A stretch of 7,460 nt of DNA from Methanobacteriota archaeon. Lineage in GTDB: Archaea > Thermoplasmatota > Thermoplasmata > RBG-16-68-12. Positions within the stretch are counted from its first letter, which is position 1; each line of letters starts with the position of its first letter. Where the stretch lies: the NCBI GenBank assembly GCA_005879045.1, contig VBLV01000165.1, forward strand, positions 1,506 through 8,965, in the 5' to 3' direction. The notes under the pieces were generated by a model. The model was not told the DNA's origin. It saw nothing but the letters and a program-made list of their open reading frames with translations, and made no database searches. Made by a program: the position numbers and the translations under genes. Shown in pieces: positions 1-7,073 of the stretch.

Positions 1-1571
1 ATCGTATCGTGGAAGAGCTTGTCCGAATACGCTTTCCCGAGTCGCTTCTTCACATCGTTGCGCAGCTCGATGATGAGATACTTGCCGATCAGATACGACA
101 GCTGGTACGCCGGGTTGTACGTGTACCGCTTCACCTCTGCGACCGCGCCGGGGCGCTCCATGCCCGCTTCCCGCACGAGGAGGTCGACCGCCTCGTCGAA
201 CGTCATCTTGCCCGAGTGCAAGTCGACGTCGATCAGGATCCGGCAAGCCCGCCAGATCTGGTCGAGGAGCTGCACGAGTTTCGTCTTTGGGTCGGAGCTG
301 AATCCGGCCTCCTTCATCATGTCCTCGCAGTAATGGGCCCAGCCCTCGATCGTCTCCGTCGCGTCCGCGAGGATGCGCGCGTACGACGGGTTCAGGCTCG
401 CGCAGGTGAGCTGCAAATGATGCCCGGGGTATCCTTCGTGGACCGCGGTGTTCCGGACGCCCGGGAACGAATGCTCCCGGAGCATCTCAGGTTTGTCCTC
501 GACCGGCGTCACCATGTAGAATCCTTGTTTGTGCGCCTCGAACCGCGCCGGCGCGTTGTACGCCGCGAACGGGATCACGTGCCGCAAGTACGAGGGCGTC
601 TCGATGACCGTGAGCTCCTCGTTCGGCGGAATCGTCGCGAGGTCGTGCTGGCGGATGAACGCCTTCGAGTCCGACATCGCCTTCGCCGTATACGCGAGCG
701 CCTCCTCGAAGCGCGCGGGATGGTCGGACTTCACGATCTCTTTCGCGTCCTCGACCGAGGCGCCCGGTTGGATCTCTTTCGCGACGCGCACGAGCGCTCT
801 CTTGCTTTCGCGAAGATACTTCTTGCCGACGGCGTAGATCTCCTCCACGGTCAGTCCGAGCTCGCGGAGCCGGACGAGTTTTCGGAACTTCGCGGCTCCG
901 ATGCCGACTTTGTCCTTCGCCTTCGGGAGCACGTCGGACCCGATCCACCTCGCGTAGTCCTGGAGCGCGGTCCCCGTTTTGGCGACCGCCTCCTCGAGCC
1001 GCGCGCGGTCTGGACCGGCCAGGGCCTCTTTGCCCGTCGCCTCGATTACGTGCAGGAAGTCGGGGACGCGTTGCGCCGCCTCGAGGGAAATCTCGCACCA
1101 GATCTTGATCGGGGCTCGAATCCGCCCCTTCGTCTCCTCCAAGAAGCCGGGCGACCGTTCGAGTCGTCCGGTGATGCTGTCGAGTCGCCGCGGCAGCGGA
1201 GCGAAGGAACGCATGAAGAGCGGGAACAGCGCGTCTCCGACCGTCTGCGCACCCCGAGGCATCGATTGCCACGTGCCGATTTCCTCGGACTCGAAGATCC
1301 AGATCCGGAAGACGTTCCGGAGGTTCCCCAAGTCCACGCGCTTCCCCGCAGACAGGCCGGTCCGATCGATTGCCTCGACCCGATGCAAGAATTCCTTGAC
1401 GCGGGCGCGCTCTTCGAGTTCCGCGTCATACGTCCCAATCGGCAGGCGGTGATCGTGGTCGTGAATCCCGACATACGTCGCGAAGATCGGATTCCATTCG
1501 ATGTACCAATCGACGACCTCCTTCGCGAGGGCATCGACCTCGGCGTCAGGCATGCCGCGGGCATCGCCCAT
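1..1571 (-). CDS. DUF885 family metal-dependent hydrolase (3' end beyond window)
   Basis: Predicted zinc-dependent hydrolase or peptidase of the DUF885 family; substrate unknown. About 523 residues are visible. Family members are usually some 550-600 residues, so only roughly the last 30 are missing at the left edge. The key motif is HEGYPGHH at residues 378-385, a family variant of the HExxH zinc site. It is followed by EGWAHYCE at 409-416, matching the second conserved glutamate block (EGWAxYxE). Near the visible end, a YLIGK...FHD pattern matches the family C-terminus. No signal peptide is apparent, so it is probably cytoplasmic. The start is the ATG at 1571, because TAA lies three codons upstream in frame. 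A second in-frame ATG at 1553 is possible, and neither has a clear ribosome site. It lies 26 bases after pyrK on the same strand, so co-transcription is likely. Family assignment is confident; activity is inferred from the motif. Confidence 0.9.
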   Translation of the reverse strand, partial: MGDARGMPDAEVDALAKEVVDWYIEWNPIFATYVGIHDHDHRLPIGTYDAELEERARVKEFLHRVEAIDRTGLSAGKRVDLGNLRNVFRIWIFESEEIGTWQSMPRGAQTVGDALFPLFMRSFAPLPRRLDSITGRLERSPGFLEETKGRIRAPIKIWCEISLEAAQRVPDFLHVIEATGKEALAGPDRARLEEAVAKTGTALQDYARWIGSDVLPKAKDKVGIGAAKFRKLVRLRELGLTVEEIYAVGKKYLRESKRALVRVAKEIQPGASVEDAKEIVKSDHPARFEEALAYTAKAMSDSKAFIRQHDLATIPPNEELTVIETPSYLRHVIPFAAYNAPARFEAHKQGFYMVTPVEDKPEMLREHSFPGVRNTAVHEGYPGHHLQLTCASLNPSYARILADATETIEGWAHYCEDMMKEAGFSSDPKTKLVQLLDQIWRACRILIDVDLHSGKMTFDEAVDLLVREAGMERPGAVAEVKRYTYNPAYQLSYLIGKYLIIELRNDVKKRLGKAYSDKLFHDT

Positions 1572-1597
1572 CCCGCTTTAGCCTTGTGGCGTGGGTC

Positions 1598-2374
1598 TCA
1601 CGCCGGAACCCGACGGCCGCTCTTGTCCCGCCGGAAGTTGCCGAACTCCTCGAATTGCGCGAGCTGTTCCGCGGTGAAGATCGGACCATCGAGGCACACG
1701 AGTTGGTCGTCCAGCGAGCAGGCGTCGCAAATGCCGATCCCGCACTTCATGTACCGTTCGACGCTCGCTTGAACCGGGATATCGCGTTTCTTCGCGAAGT
1801 CCACGACGGCCTTCATCATCCGCTCGGGCCCGCACGTCAGGATCTGGTCAAACTTCTCCCGATCGACGAGCTTCTCGGCAAGGGCCGGTGCGAATCCGGC
1901 GAAGCCGCGGGACCCGTCGTCGGTCGCGATGTGGACCTCCCCGGCGGAGTTCGCCCGCTCGACGAACAGGAGTTCCGCCGCGGTCTTCGCGCCAACCGCG
2001 GTCACGACCCGGGCGCCTTGCTGCGCCAACGCCTCGATCGCGGCGATCATCGAGGCCATGCCGCTGCCCCCGCCGACCGCGAGGACCTTCTCGCCCTCCA
2101 GGCGGAACGCGTTCCCGTACGGTCCGCGGACGCCGATCCGGTCGCCCGCGCTGAACGTGGCGAAGGCGTGCGTCGCGTCGCCGTAGTCGTGGACCGTGAT
2201 GCCCTTCACCGCTCCGAGGTACGAGATCGCCATTGGCAGCTCGTCGTAGCGGGGAATCCAGACCATGAGGAACTGCCCCGGCTGCCCGCCGAAGTCGCCC
2301 CGGAACCGGTACGTCATCGTCGTGGGCGTCTCGCGCACGAGCTCCAGGATCGGGACGACCTCGAACTTAGGCAT
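1598..2374 (-). CDS. pyrK: Dihydroorotate dehydrogenase B, electron-transfer subunit PyrK
   Basis: A 258-residue FAD and 2Fe-2S protein that passes electrons from the PyrD flavin to NAD+ in class 1B dihydroorotate dehydrogenase (pyrimidine synthesis, cytoplasm). In order it shows a ferredoxin-reductase-like beta-barrel with the flavin-binding stretch LPMAIS (47-52) and RGPYGN (83-88). Next comes the nucleotide-binding domain with GGGSG (101-105) and CGPERMM (181-187). The iron-sulfur cysteines are C211, C216, C219 and C227 in CGIGICDAC...C, followed by LDGPIF (228-233). All four cluster cysteines are present and the length is normal. The start chosen is the ATG at 2374, which overlaps the end of pyrD by 8 bases. 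The open frame continues upstream to 2533, but that extension is arginine- and serine-rich and lies inside pyrD, so it is a shadow. The overlap implies translational coupling and balanced subunit production. Confidence 0.95.
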   Translation of the reverse strand: MPKFEVVPILELVRETPTTMTYRFRGDFGGQPGQFLMVWIPRYDELPMAISYLGAVKGITVHDYGDATHAFATFSAGDRIGVRGPYGNAFRLEGEKVLAVGGGSGMASMIAAIEALAQQGARVVTAVGAKTAAELLFVERANSAGEVHIATDDGSRGFAGFAPALAEKLVDREKFDQILTCGPERMMKAVVDFAKKRDIPVQASVERYMKCGIGICDACSLDDQLVCLDGPIFTAEQLAQFEEFGNFRRDKSGRRVPA

Positions 2375-3275
2375 GGGCGACCCCGATCGCTTCCGAGACG
2401 GAGGCGAAACCGGCCTCCTCGAGGAGGGAACCCATCTCCTTGACGATCTCGTCGAACACCGCGAGGCCCTTCGGGATGATCGCGGTCCCGACCTGCACGG
2501 CGCATGCCCCGGCCATGATGTACTCCAGGGCATCCCGCCCCGACCCGATGCCGCCGACTCCGACCACGGGGATGTGGACCTTTTCGCAGATGTCGTAGAC
2601 CGCGCGCACGCCGATCGGTCGGATGGCGGGACCGCTGAGGCCGCCGAACTTGTTCGCGAGGAACGGCATCTTCAGCTCCGGGACGATCGCCATCGCCTTC
2701 ACCGTGTTAATCGCCACAATTCCGTCCGCGCCCCCTTCCTCTGCGGCGACGGCGAACGAGGCGATGTCCTGGACGTTCGGAGAAAGCTTCGGGAAGACTG
2801 GCAAGGAGACGGCGTCTTTGACGGCCCGAGTGAAGTCCCGCACCGCGGCCTCGTCCTCGGCAATCTCCGTCCCGAGGCCCTTCGCGTGCGGGCACGACAG
2901 GTTCAGCTCGATCGCCTGGACGCCGTACGAGGCCATCTTCGTCGCGACGCCTGCGTACTCGTCGGCGTCCTTTCCGAACACGGATCCGATGATGACCGCC
3001 CCGGCTTTCTTGGCGCGTTTCACCTCGTGCTCGTATTCGACGATCCCGGGATTCGGCAGGCCGACTGCGTTCAACAGGCCGGCATCGAGCTCGACGATTG
3101 TGGGATTCGGGTAGCCCTCGCGCGGCTTCGGTCCGATGCTCTTCGTGACGACCGCGCCGGCCCCGGCTTCGTATACGCGGGCCATGGACCCGCCGGTCTC
3201 ATCGAGAAATCCGGAGGCAAGCATCGTCGGGTTCCGAAGCCGCACCCCGGCGATCTCGGTCCGGAGGTCCACCAT
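2367..3275 (-). CDS. pyrD: Dihydroorotate dehydrogenase class 1B, catalytic subunit PyrD
   Basis: A 302-residue FMN enzyme that oxidises dihydroorotate to orotate, the fourth step of pyrimidine synthesis, with PyrK as partner. It is a TIM barrel with a full set of family motifs: VTKSI (43-47, flavin lysine K45), ELNLSCPH (123-130), PKLSPN (162-167), INT (189-191), GGLSGPAIRP (211-220) and VGVGGI (238-243) with the phosphate-binding end AVQVGTA. C128 is the catalytic base expected of class 1 enzymes, as opposed to serine in class 2. The immediately following pyrK supports the NAD-linked 1B subtype. The start is the ATG at 3275, the first codon that gives the usual N-terminus. A TATA-like CTTTAG lies about 28 bases upstream, which suits a transcript with little or no leader. 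Length and motifs are ordinary. Confidence 0.97.
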   Translation of the reverse strand: MVDLRTEIAGVRLRNPTMLASGFLDETGGSMARVYEAGAGAVVTKSIGPKPREGYPNPTIVELDAGLLNAVGLPNPGIVEYEHEVKRAKKAGAVIIGSVFGKDADEYAGVATKMASYGVQAIELNLSCPHAKGLGTEIAEDEAAVRDFTRAVKDAVSLPVFPKLSPNVQDIASFAVAAEEGGADGIVAINTVKAMAIVPELKMPFLANKFGGLSGPAIRPIGVRAVYDICEKVHIPVVGVGGIGSGRDALEYIMAGACAVQVGTAIIPKGLAVFDEIVKEMGSLLEEAGFASVSEAIGVAHA

Positions 3276-3300
3276 CGGGCGGACCGAATTGATGGAGGTC

Positions 3301-3310
3301 CTAAAGGCTT
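3301..3310 (-). promoter_or_regulatory. TATA-like promoter element for pyrD-pyrK operon
   Basis: Read on the minus strand, the sequence is AAGCCTTTAG. The TTTA core is centred near 3303, about 28 bases ahead of the pyrD ATG at 3275. In archaea transcription starts some 25-28 bases downstream of the TATA box, which would place the start at or next to the ATG. No Shine-Dalgarno sequence is seen in between. The match is partial, so this rests mainly on spacing, which is the same as for the helicase gene. Confidence 0.4.
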
Positions 3311-3417
3311 TGGGTGACGTCTCGTAAGGCCGCCAGCTGAATGGGGCTCCTCACCATATGCGCCCGCCGGTTCGGGATCCTTGACGGGACGACGATCCCT
3401 CTTTCTCTCGTCCAACC

Positions 3418-3423
3418 TAAATA
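3418..3423 (+). promoter_or_regulatory. TATA-like promoter element for the SnoaL-like gene
   Basis: TAAATA stands out in a GC-rich setting in the divergent region between pyrD and the SnoaL-like gene. It lies about 28 bases before the expected transcript start near 3448. That start would give a leader of only about 14 bases, carrying GGAGGAAGG directly before the ATG at 3462. This is inference from motif and spacing. Confidence 0.5.
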
Positions 3424-3450
3424 CCCCGGATACTATGCGCAGCAAGGGAG

Positions 3451-3460
3451 TGGAGGAAGG
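3451..3460 (+). promoter_or_regulatory. Shine-Dalgarno sequence deciding the SnoaL-like start
   Basis: GGAGGAAGG lies immediately before the ATG at 3462. It is the only strong purine-rich ribosome site in this window and favours this start over the earlier in-frame ATG and GTG codons. The spacing from GGAGG to the ATG is about right for initiation. It contrasts with the apparently leaderless starts of pyrD and the helicase gene. Confidence 0.55.
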
Positions 3461-3461
3461 A

Positions 3462-3917
3462 ATGAGCGTCGAGCAGAACCTTCGCATGGTTGACGCCGCG
3501 TTTGAGGCCATCAACGACCAAGACTGGGACCATCTGTGGGGCCTCCACGTGGACAACATCGTCATGTCGGCGCCGGACTTGCCGGATCCGGCCAAGGGTC
3601 GCGAGGCGGTTCAGGAACGACTTCAGGCGTGGGGCGAGGCCCTTCCGGATCTCTCGTGGAAGCGCGTGCACGGTTTTGGACAGGGAGATTGGGTGTGCGT
3701 CGAACTCGTCATCTCGGGAACGCACAAAGGGCCGCTCCGCCATGGCCTCGACAAGAGGACGCTGGAAAAGGGCCGGGACGGTGTCCTTCCCCCCACCGGG
3801 AACCGAATCGAGATTCGGGGGTGCGTCGTGTACAAGGTGGAACACGGCGAGATTGCGGAGAGCCACATCTACTATGACCAACTCGACTTCATGAGGCAGC
3901 TGGGCCTCGTACATTAG
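3462..3917 (+). CDS. SnoaL-like (NTF2-fold) ester cyclase family protein
   Basis: A 151-residue protein of the SnoaL-like polyketide-cyclase family, which adopts the NTF2-like cone fold. Visible hallmarks are a helical N-terminus with NLRMVDAAFEAIN, the KGREAVQ segment (45-51), GTHKGPL (86-92), PPTGNRIEIRG (110-120), and the C-terminal VEHGEIAESHIYYDQ...QLGL. The family includes small-molecule cyclases and isomerases but also many proteins of unknown role, so the substrate cannot be named. A polar insertion (about 94-108) precedes the PPTG motif. The ATG at 3462 is chosen because GGAGGAAGG sits directly before it. An in-frame GTG at 3450 and an ATG at 3435 are alternatives; the latter is too close to the TATA-like box to be transcribed. 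The gene appears monocistronic, with the helicase 106 bases further on under its own promoter. Confidence 0.85.
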   Translation: MSVEQNLRMVDAAFEAINDQDWDHLWGLHVDNIVMSAPDLPDPAKGREAVQERLQAWGEALPDLSWKRVHGFGQGDWVCVELVISGTHKGPLRHGLDKRTLEKGRDGVLPPTGNRIEIRGCVVYKVEHGEIAESHIYYDQLDFMRQLGLVH

Positions 3918-3991
3918 GACCGGTGGGCGAGCACCGCCACCTGCCCGATCGGTGCCGTCCACTTGGCGTTGCCGCGCGGCTCCCCCGAGAA

Positions 3992-3999
3992 CCTTTATG
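3992..3999 (+). promoter_or_regulatory. TATA-like promoter element for hel308-cgi121
   Basis: CCTTTATG after the purine-rich GAGAA resembles an archaeal TATA box with a BRE-like flank. Its centre is about 28 bases before the ATG at 4024, so the transcript would begin at or just before the start codon. No ribosome site precedes that ATG. The same arrangement is seen at pyrD. Confidence 0.5.
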
Positions 4000-4023
4000 C
4001 AGACCGCCTCGCATCGGATAGCA

Positions 4024-6646
4024 ATGCGTGTCGCGGACCTCGGTCTCGATCCCCGAATCGTAGAGATCTTGAAGAAACAGGGGATCGAGGAGCTATATCC
4101 GCCGCAGGCTTATGCGATCGGTCCCGCGCTGCTCGGCGAAAATCTCGTCCTCGCAATCCCGACCGCGAGCGGCAAGTCCCTCGTCGCCTACCTCGCAATC
4201 CTCGCGTCCGTCATGCGAGGCGGGAAGGCCCTCTACATCGTGCCGCTGCGCGCCCTGGCCGCACGAGGCCCTCAAGGACTTCGAGCCCCTCGGGATCAAG
4301 GTCGGCATCTCGGTCGGGGACTACGATTCGGCGGACCCGACCCTCGAGAAGTTAGACGTGATTGTCGCAACCTCCGAGCGCGCGGACTCCCTGTTGCGGC
4401 ATCGGACGAACTGGCTCCAACGGCTCAGCGTCGTCGTGGCCGACGAGGTGCATCTGATCAACGATGCCGACCGTGGGCCGACCCTCGAGGTAACGCTTGC
4501 GAAGCTTCGACAAGTGAACCCGCAGGCGCAGGTGCTGGCCCTCAGTGCGACCATCAAGAATTCCCAAGAACTCGCGCGATGGCTCGAAGCCGAGCACATC
4601 ACGAGCGAATGGCGGCCCGTTCCCCTCAAGCAAGGAGTCTATTTCGACGGTCTCGTCCACTTCACGGACCAGAGTGTTCAGGAAGTCAAGGTGCGAGAAG
4701 ACGACATGTCCGGCCTGGTGACGGACGTCCTCGCGTCGGGAGGCCAAGCGCTCGTCTTCGTGAATACTCGGCGGTCGACGGAAGCCCTTGCCAAGTCGCT
4801 GTCGAAGGACGTACGCGAGACGCTTGGCGAGAAAGAACTCGATCACTTGAACAAGCTCGCCGAGCAAATGGTCCGCGGTCAAGAGGAGGCCACCTCGATG
4901 GCCGCCCGTCTCGGCAAGTGTATCGACGGGGGCGTGGCCTTCCATCACGCCGGACTCACGAACGACCAACGGAGCCTCGTCGAGAAGGAATTCAAGCGGG
5001 GCCGCGTCAAATGCATCGTCGCGACCCCGACCTTAGCTCAGGGGGTCGACACCCCCGCAAGACGAGTGGTGATCCGGGACCTCAACCGGTTCGACGTGAA
5101 CATGGGACTCACTCCGATCCCGGTGATGGAAATCAAACAGATGTGTGGGCGGGCCGGTCGACCCCGCTACGACCCCTATGGCGAAGCCATTCTCTTCGCA
5201 AAAGACGAGGATGACATCGATGAACTCATGGAAGACTATTTCCTCAGCGAACCGGAGGCGATCGAATCCAAGCTCGGGTCCGAGCCCGCCTTGCGGATGC
5301 ACATCCTCGCCAACATCGCGACGGGCCATGTGGGAACGGAGGAGGATCTCTTCGCGTTCTTCAACCGCACGTTCTTCGCTTTCACGGGCGATGTCCACGC
5401 AATCCGAGGCAAAATCCTCGATGTCCTTGATTTTCTCACAAAAGAGGAGTTCATCAACAGGCATGATGGCTTCCTCAAAGCCACTTTCTTCGGAAAGCGG
5501 ACGAGCGATCTGTATATCGACCCGCTAAGTGCGGTGAAGATGCGCGACGCGCTCCACCAGGCCCGGGACGATCGCTTCTTCCACCTCTGGACCGTGTGCA
5601 CGACGCCGGACATGCCGAAGCTCTACCTCCGGCGCGGCGATTACGCATGGGTCGAACAGAAGATCGAGGAAGCGGACCTCACATTCCCGGTCGAGGACTA
5701 CGACTTCTTCTTGGCGGAAGTCAAGACGGCGTCGCTCCTGGACGACTGGATCACGGAGCGGACAGAGGAAGAGGTCACGAAGAAATTCGGGATCGGGCCC
5801 GGGGACATCCGCCGGATGACGGATCAGGCGGAGTGGCTCCTGTACTCGATGGGCGAACTCGGTCGGATCTTTAACAAGAAGAAGGTCCGTGCGCTCACGC
5901 GGCTCACGATCCAGGTGCAGTACGGCATCAAAGAGGAGCTCCTCGAGTTGATCTCCCTCCGCGGCGTGGGCCGGGTCCGGGGACGGGCGCTGTTCCAGCG
6001 GGGCTACAAGACGTTGCGGGATCTGCAGAAGGCGAATCCAAGTGATCTCGCGCGCATCCCGACGATCGGCTCGGCCCTCGCGATGAAGATCAAGGAGCAA
6101 GTCGGCGCGCCGGTCGATGTGCGGGAAATCGAGGGCCAGGCCGCATTGGGAGTGACGTTCGTGATCGCGGGAGCGAAGTCCTCCGCGGTGAATCCGGAAA
6201 AAGCCGTCCGAACCGCGGCCGATTGGGGTGTGTCTCATGCGGCGGAGGTCTGCCTGCTCGATGCGCGATCGGTGTTCGGCCGCGACCATCTCGAGTCCGC
6301 GGCCCGCCATGCGATTCGAGCCCGGGACTCGAACACGATGTCCTCACGGTCCCTGGCGATGGAGACGCTGCTCTACGCTTCCGGTCAGCGTCAGGTCCAG
6401 GACGCCATCCGGGTGGCCGGCCTCCGGAGGGAGACGACGACCGTAGGAATCGTGCTGTTCGGCGACGCGAAAGTCGACGAGCTCCTTCAGGCGATGGGAT
6501 GGCCGCGAGACGACGAGGTCCTCAACCCGGCGAGCAAAGCCCTAGCGGCTTTCGGGATCTCGCAGAAAGAAGCGGAGACGATACCAACGTCACAACGGGC
6601 CGACCTCGTCCTGGAGAAGGTCGCATTGCTCGACGTTCAGAAATGA
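4024..6646 (+). CDS. hel308: Hel308 DNA helicase fused to a Cgi121 domain, interrupted by a one-base frameshift
   Basis: Hel308 is an archaeal Ski2-like superfamily 2, 3'-5' DNA helicase acting at stalled replication forks. Reading frame 1 to 4260, skipping one base and continuing to TGA at 6644 gives 873 residues. Motifs in that reconstruction are Q-motif LYPPQAYAI (24-32), Walker A PTASGKS (46-52), Ia YIVPLRALA (71-79), TSERAD (116-121), DEVH (140-143), SAT (174-176), IV VFVNTRRS (243-250), AFHHAGL (304-310), V ATPTLAQGVDTPA (332-344) and VI QMCGRAGRP (371-379). Winged-helix and ratchet regions follow, then a helix-hairpin-helix segment (about 638-694). Hel308 proteins usually end near here, at about 700 residues. 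Instead the frame continues into a Cgi121 domain (708-873). The start ATG at 4024 fits the TATA spacing and the family N-terminus. Without correction, Walker A is separated from all later motifs. I favour a sequencing or assembly error over a dead gene, because everything downstream is intact. Confidence 0.88.
4255..4264 (+). other. Single extra base (frameshift) inside hel308 motif Ia
   Basis: Up to 4260 the frame reads the conserved motif Ia ending RALA. The family continues with a residue pair such as HE or SE and then a helix ending in DF. That continuation (HEALKDFEPLG) appears only in the +1 frame from 4262. Removing one base near 4261 restores an ungapped match. Past this point the original frame becomes arginine- and glycine-rich without similarity to any helicase motif. 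No long homopolymer is present, so the cause is not obvious. Confidence 0.88.
6146..6643 (+). other. Cgi121 (KEOPS subunit) domain at the C-terminus of the helicase
   Basis: About 166 residues after the helix-hairpin-helix segment match Cgi121/TPRKB, the KEOPS subunit that binds the kinase Bud32 and helps hold tRNA during t6A37 synthesis. The clearest signature is SRSLAMETLLYASGQRQ (774-790 of the reconstructed protein), followed by the predicted helix VQDAIRVAGL and the strand GIVLFGD. The upstream part, with CLLDARSVFGRDHLESAARHA, fits the first half of the fold. The domain is complete to the stop codon. No stop or start signal separates it from the helicase: the frame is open throughout and I see no ribosome site at the junction. 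No other KEOPS gene (kae1, bud32, pcc1) is in the window. Confidence 0.85.
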
Positions 6647-6672
6647 GGCGCTGGCGAGCGGGATCGAACCAA

Positions 6673-6888
6673 TCAGCGAAACAGGCGAAGCAACACGGCG
6701 AGAACAAAGAGCCCGCCAAACAGCGCCACGAAAAACCAGATCAGATTGAGCGCATCCGGTGACGGATCGTGCCGGCGCGGGAGGCTTTCTCGGTCCAACG
6801 ACGTTTCGCGGATCTTGGACGTGGGATACCACTGGGCCTGAGACGCGATGGACACGGAGGTGCCTTGCGGGAACGTCGTGCCGGCCAT
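6673..6888 (-). CDS. Small single-span membrane protein, function unknown
   Basis: I do not recognise this 71-residue protein. Residues 1-46 are hydrophilic, including a charged stretch SKIRETSLDRESLPRRHD (24-41). Residues 47-69 form one strong hydrophobic segment (LNLIWFFVALFGG and following) that ends in LRLFR at the C-terminus. This is a tail-anchored layout, with the basic end suggesting its orientation in the membrane. It lies on the minus strand, converges with the helicase gene with a 26-base gap, and is downstream of tRNA-Leu. The start is the ATG at 6888, which sits inside a small inverted repeat. The clear split between soluble and membrane parts, and the lack of a better frame over these bases, argue that it is real. 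It has no homologue I can name. Confidence 0.6.
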   Translation of the reverse strand: MAGTTFPQGTSVSIASQAQWYPTSKIRETSLDRESLPRRHDPSPDALNLIWFFVALFGGLFVLAVLLRLFR

Positions 6889-6968
6889 GGATCAATCCAT
6901 CCACGTCCGACGGGATGAACTTTTGGCGGGAGTCCCGCGAAGATGCGCGTTGAGGTTTCGTTGGAGAC

Positions 6969-7052
6969 TGCGGCGGCCAGGATTCGAACCTGGGAACCCC
7001 TGCGGGACGAGACCCTAAATCTCGCGCCGTTTCCGAGCTTGGCTACCGCCGC
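6969..7052 (-). tRNA. tRNA-Leu (anticodon UAG)
   Basis: Read on the minus strand, this is an 84-base type II tRNA. The acceptor stem GCGGCGG/CCGCCGC pairs fully and the discriminator base is A (6969). The D arm is GCC...GGC with the loop AAGCTCGGAAAC. The anticodon stem CGAGA/TCTCG encloses the loop TTTAGGG, with anticodon TAG at 7017-7015, reading CUA (leucine). A long variable arm (CCC GCA GGG core) is typical of leucine tRNA. The T arm is CCAGG TTCGAAT CCTGG. There is no intron and CCA is not encoded, so a CCA-adding enzyme must supply it. Confidence 0.96.
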
Positions 7053-7073
7053 GCGGCCCCGAAGTCCGCGTGA

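Noticed and set aside
9..1772. A 587-residue open frame on the plus strand
   Set aside because: It is very rich in arginine, aspartate and leucine and shows no domain. It lies opposite the DUF885 gene, whose HEGYPGHH and EGWAHY motifs show which strand is real. Long antisense frames are expected at this GC content.
2375..2533. N-terminal extension of PyrK up to an ATG at 2533
   Set aside because: The added residues are arginine- and serine-rich and lie wholly within pyrD. The ATG at 2374 gives the normal PyrK N-terminus and a typical operon overlap.
2265..3317. A 350-residue plus-strand open frame across pyrD
   Set aside because: It is antisense to a gene with complete PyrD motifs, and its composition is typical of a shadow frame.
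3952..4023. Earlier start for the helicase at 3952
   Set aside because: The extra residues have no family counterpart, and they lie upstream of or across the TATA-like box at 3992-3999.
4262..5214. Continuation of frame 1 past 4260 as a real protein end
   Set aside because: It becomes arginine- and glycine-rich with no helicase motifs, while all the expected motifs appear in the +1 frame.
6590..6904. A 104-residue minus-strand frame overlapping the small membrane-protein gene
   Set aside because: It lacks the coherent soluble-plus-membrane organisation of the 71-residue frame and runs into the coding 3' end of the helicase gene.
6969..7052. tRNA-Leu as an integration site for a mobile element
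   Set aside because: No integrase, direct repeat of the tRNA 3' end or change in base composition is seen on either side within the window.
6969..7052. Functional link between tRNA-Leu(UAG) and the nearby Cgi121 domain
   Set aside because: t6A is made at position 37 of tRNAs that read codons beginning with A. This tRNA reads CUA and has G at position 37, so proximity is most likely chance.
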